Shown here one piece after another: positions 61,801-64,000 of a DNA stretch of 64,000 nt. The stretch comes from Gossypium raimondii (taxonomy: Eukaryota; Streptophyta; Magnoliopsida; Malvales; Malvaceae). The DNA is taken from assembly GCF_025698545.1 (NCBI RefSeq), contig NC_068571.1, forward strand, positions 33,513,733 through 33,577,732, given 5' to 3'. Position 1 is the stretch's first letter; every line of letters starts with the position of its first letter. The position numbers were made by a program, and so were the translations under genes. The notes under the pieces were generated by a model. The model ran no database searches, was not told the DNA's origin, and saw nothing but the letters and a program-made list of their open reading frames with translations.

Positions 61801-62214
61801 AGATATCCTACCCGCAACCATCACTCACCGTCCTGTGTAACACATTCGGCCCGACAAAGCTGATGATGTTGTTTTCCTTTAGTTCTATGATGTAAATATA
61901 TTTGATATCAATAAAAAATTGTCAATTTTTTTAGTTTTATGTTGTAACTCATAATTCACATTGTTAAATTCTAATGTATATTATATACAAATTTTCCATC
62001 CATAATATTTTATATCAATAATTTAATGATTATTTTATAAAATCTTAAAGGTAAATTATTAAAATGTAAAGCAACTCATAATTTAATAATATTAAATAAA
62101 ATATACCCAAAAAATAAATTCGATACTTTGAGAGAAAGCCTCAACCTACTCATTACACCTACTTTATCCTTATTCGTTATTTCACCATGGAAAACAAAAT
62201 AGTGTGTAACACCC
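61801..62214. other. AT-rich intergenic DNA
   Basis: This links the PMD remnant to the start of the LTR at 62215. No gene was recognised. Confidence 0.5.
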
Positions 62215-62449
62215 CTAACCTATATCCGTCGCTGGAATAGGGTTACAGAGCATTATCAAAATTTACAGATCAAACCCAGATATTTCATATCATTTAGCAT
62301 TCATATCAGAAATCAATCAAAGTTAAACATATTGTCCCTTGTATGAGCCATCGAGGCCCAAAATACACATTAGAAACAAGTCGGGATTAAATCGGGTACT
62401 AAGAGAATTTTTTAGAAAATATCAAAATTTTTCAAAGGTGCAGGAGACA

Positions 62450-62835
62450 CACCCCCTGTGGCCAGGCCGTGTGGGCATTCAAAATAGGGACAACGGCCAT
62501 GTCCCAGCCCGTGTCCAAACTTGAGAGCACTCCGACTTACACGACCAAGTCACACGCCCGTGTGCTAGGCTATGTGAGCATACTGACTTGCAAAAAATAA
62601 GGTGCACCGGTAGTGTGCCAGGTCGTGTGAATAATTTGAGCATTCTGTTTTGTAATTTATAAGATGTAGGGGACACACGACCAAACCACACGCCCGTGTG
62701 CTAGGCCGTGTGATAAATTTTGAGTATATTGACTTGTTCAAATTTTAAAATACAGGGGACACATGGCCCTGTTACATGGCCGTGTATCACACACGACTGG
62801 GACACACGCCCGTGTCTCTGTCCATGTGAATGAAA
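62450..62835. repeat. Repeated CACGCCCGTGTG blocks in the LTR
   Basis: GGGACACACG, CACACGCCCGTGTGCTAGGC and GGCCGTGTG-type phrases recur about every 110-120 bp (near 62570, 62688 and 62800). The core CACACGCCCGTGTG is itself nearly palindromic. Confidence 0.75.
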
Positions 62836-63629
62836 TAGGCAATTTTTCTAGCCACATTTCTCACCCAATTTGTCTTCCACCTACATTAATACATTAGCAC
62901 ATCAACAAGCTAAAATCATGTCTTAATCATGGCATATTACCACATACCTATAAATTTATCATCATTTAACCTTATCTACACATATCAACCATAACAAGGT
63001 TATACATATACATATATATACCAAAATATACCAATCACAAGTCATACCAATGGCTAGTTTCAACCAAACATTTACATGCAATCATTGGCCAAATTTAACC
63101 TATACATGCCATTATAACCAAAATTAGTTTGCTACATATACCGAAAAGGCTGATGGATAGTGTGATGTGGCTGTACCAACTTCCAACCTTAACGAGCTTC
63201 CGAGTTATTATAACACAGGGGAAATAAAATAGAGTAAGCATTCAATGCTTAGTAAGTTCGTATAACATGAAAAATTAACTTATCATTTAATAACATTTAA
63301 GGTAAGTATACAAGAAATATCCAAATTAACTTGACCAAAAGCTTAAACACATATCCTCATCATGTTAGCCATGTAAACACATATAATAACCCATAAACAT
63401 GGTTGAACATAGTCACCAAACAAGTTCGATACATGTATCATCCATCTCATTTTTCAACATATCATGTAATATCATTTCCATGTAATTTTATGTCTACATT
63501 GATAACAGTTCGTATTGGGTTCACATTTTCTTATAACAGAACATTACTTGTTGAACCATTTAAATATCGTTGGATATAGGGGTAGTACACACGAAGTGTA
63601 CAAATCTGAAATCCGTCAATTTATATATA

Positions 63630-63860
63630 GGTATGCCCATGCGAGCATGTAATCGGAAAGCTCTTTCGAGCCATATAACGGGAAGCTCATATGAGCGATG
63701 TAACGGGAAGCTCATATGAGCGATGTAACGGGAAGCTCTTGCGAGCCAATTATCGGGAAGCTCATACGAGTTATAAACAGAAAGCTTAAGAGAGCCAAAT
63801 TCGAGAAGCTCATGCGAGCTAATTATTGGGATGCTCATAAGAGCTATGGTGTGTCCGCAA
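63630..63860. repeat. 25-bp tandem array of small palindromes in the LTR
   Basis: About nine copies follow the pattern CGGGAAGCTCNNNNGAGCNN plus an AT-rich spacer. Each contains GCTC and GAGC separated by four to five bases, so each unit is a small inverted repeat. The period is 24-25 bp. Two central copies (about 63680-63729) are identical. Confidence 0.92.
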
Positions 63861-64000
63861 CACATGCAGGACGACAACCAATCGGGAACCCTTAATGACA
63901 ATGTCATTTGTATCCATCAAATTTCTTAGGTTCAAACGAGACTTGGTATTTGTCAGATATTTTTGGATATGTGATCAATGTTTATACATGGCAATCATAC

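Larger units (their letters stand above)
62215..64000 (+). mobile_element. Ty3/gypsy LTR, 5' end, running off the window
   Basis: It begins TGTAACACCCCTAACCTATA, the standard start of a large gypsy LTR family of cotton-like genomes whose other end (GGGTCGTTACA) is seen at 12103-12113. It contains repeated CACACGCCCGTGTGCTAGGC-type phrases (62520-62830) and a 25-bp tandem array (63630-63860). The LTR does not end before base 64000, so the internal region, if any, lies beyond. No coding sequence is expected in the LTR. Confidence 0.8.

Noticed and set aside
63630-63860. CRISPR-like regular spacing of short repeats
   Set aside because: Units are contiguous 25-bp tandem copies without unique spacers, inside a plant gypsy LTR.

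Overview
The window is nuclear DNA of a flowering plant. Genes are intron-rich with GT-AG introns, the intergenic DNA is AT-rich, and most of the sequence is transposable elements. The repeat families look like those of cotton (Gossypium) or another Malvaceae: LTRs that start TGTAACACCC and end GGGTCGTTACA, a Tat-lineage Ty3/gypsy element with 2.3-kb LTRs, and repeats ending in TTCGCCCCTG. This assignment rests on recognition, not on a search.

Six genes look intact. They are a chloroplast-type SRPBCC (polyketide cyclase/lipid transport) protein (+, 4905-6165); a type 2C protein phosphatase (-, 6717-8401, convergent with the first); an ARF1-class small GTPase (+, 21835-23176); a single-exon Pumilio RNA-binding protein (+, 34100-35377); an invertase/pectin methylesterase inhibitor-like secreted protein (-, 54697-55245); and a galactinol synthase (-, 56494-57708). 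For the multi-exon genes I joined exons by splice-site phase, and each total is a whole number of codons (214, 390, 181 and 337 aa). One host gene is clearly dead: a plastid PII signal protein (GLB1) pseudogene at 17013-20508, with two TGA codons, missing and duplicated segments, and two repeat blocks inside it.

The repeats, from left to right, are: a LINE 3' part (1-2210); an inverted-terminus element (2796-3816); an LTR end carrying a nested repeat (about 9100-12113); a gypsy-type ORF remnant (12486-13166, -); a 5'-truncated LINE with a poly-A tail (14354-15520); a hAT-like element with 8-bp target duplications (17780-18918); a second hAT-like element (23998-24617); and a large Mutator-like element (about 26537-33795). 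The Mutator-like element encodes a decayed MuDR transposase and an opposite-strand plant mobile domain (PMD) fragment. Its right terminal repeat is split by a complete pogo/Lemi-type element (31615-33721). Further right are a foldback element rich in ACGT motifs (36236-37412), a full-length Tat element (37712-53516), a second PMD remnant (about 60825-61800), and the first 1.8 kb of another gypsy LTR that runs off the window (62215 onward).

The genes do not form a pathway or cluster; they are single host genes between nested repeats. I found no convincing new molecular system. The most useful observations are the pogo-in-MULE nesting, the decay history of the PII pseudogene, two GC-AG introns in one gene, a 49-bp GA/TC microsatellite against a splice donor in the phosphatase gene, and the tandem repeats at the 3' end of the Tat element.
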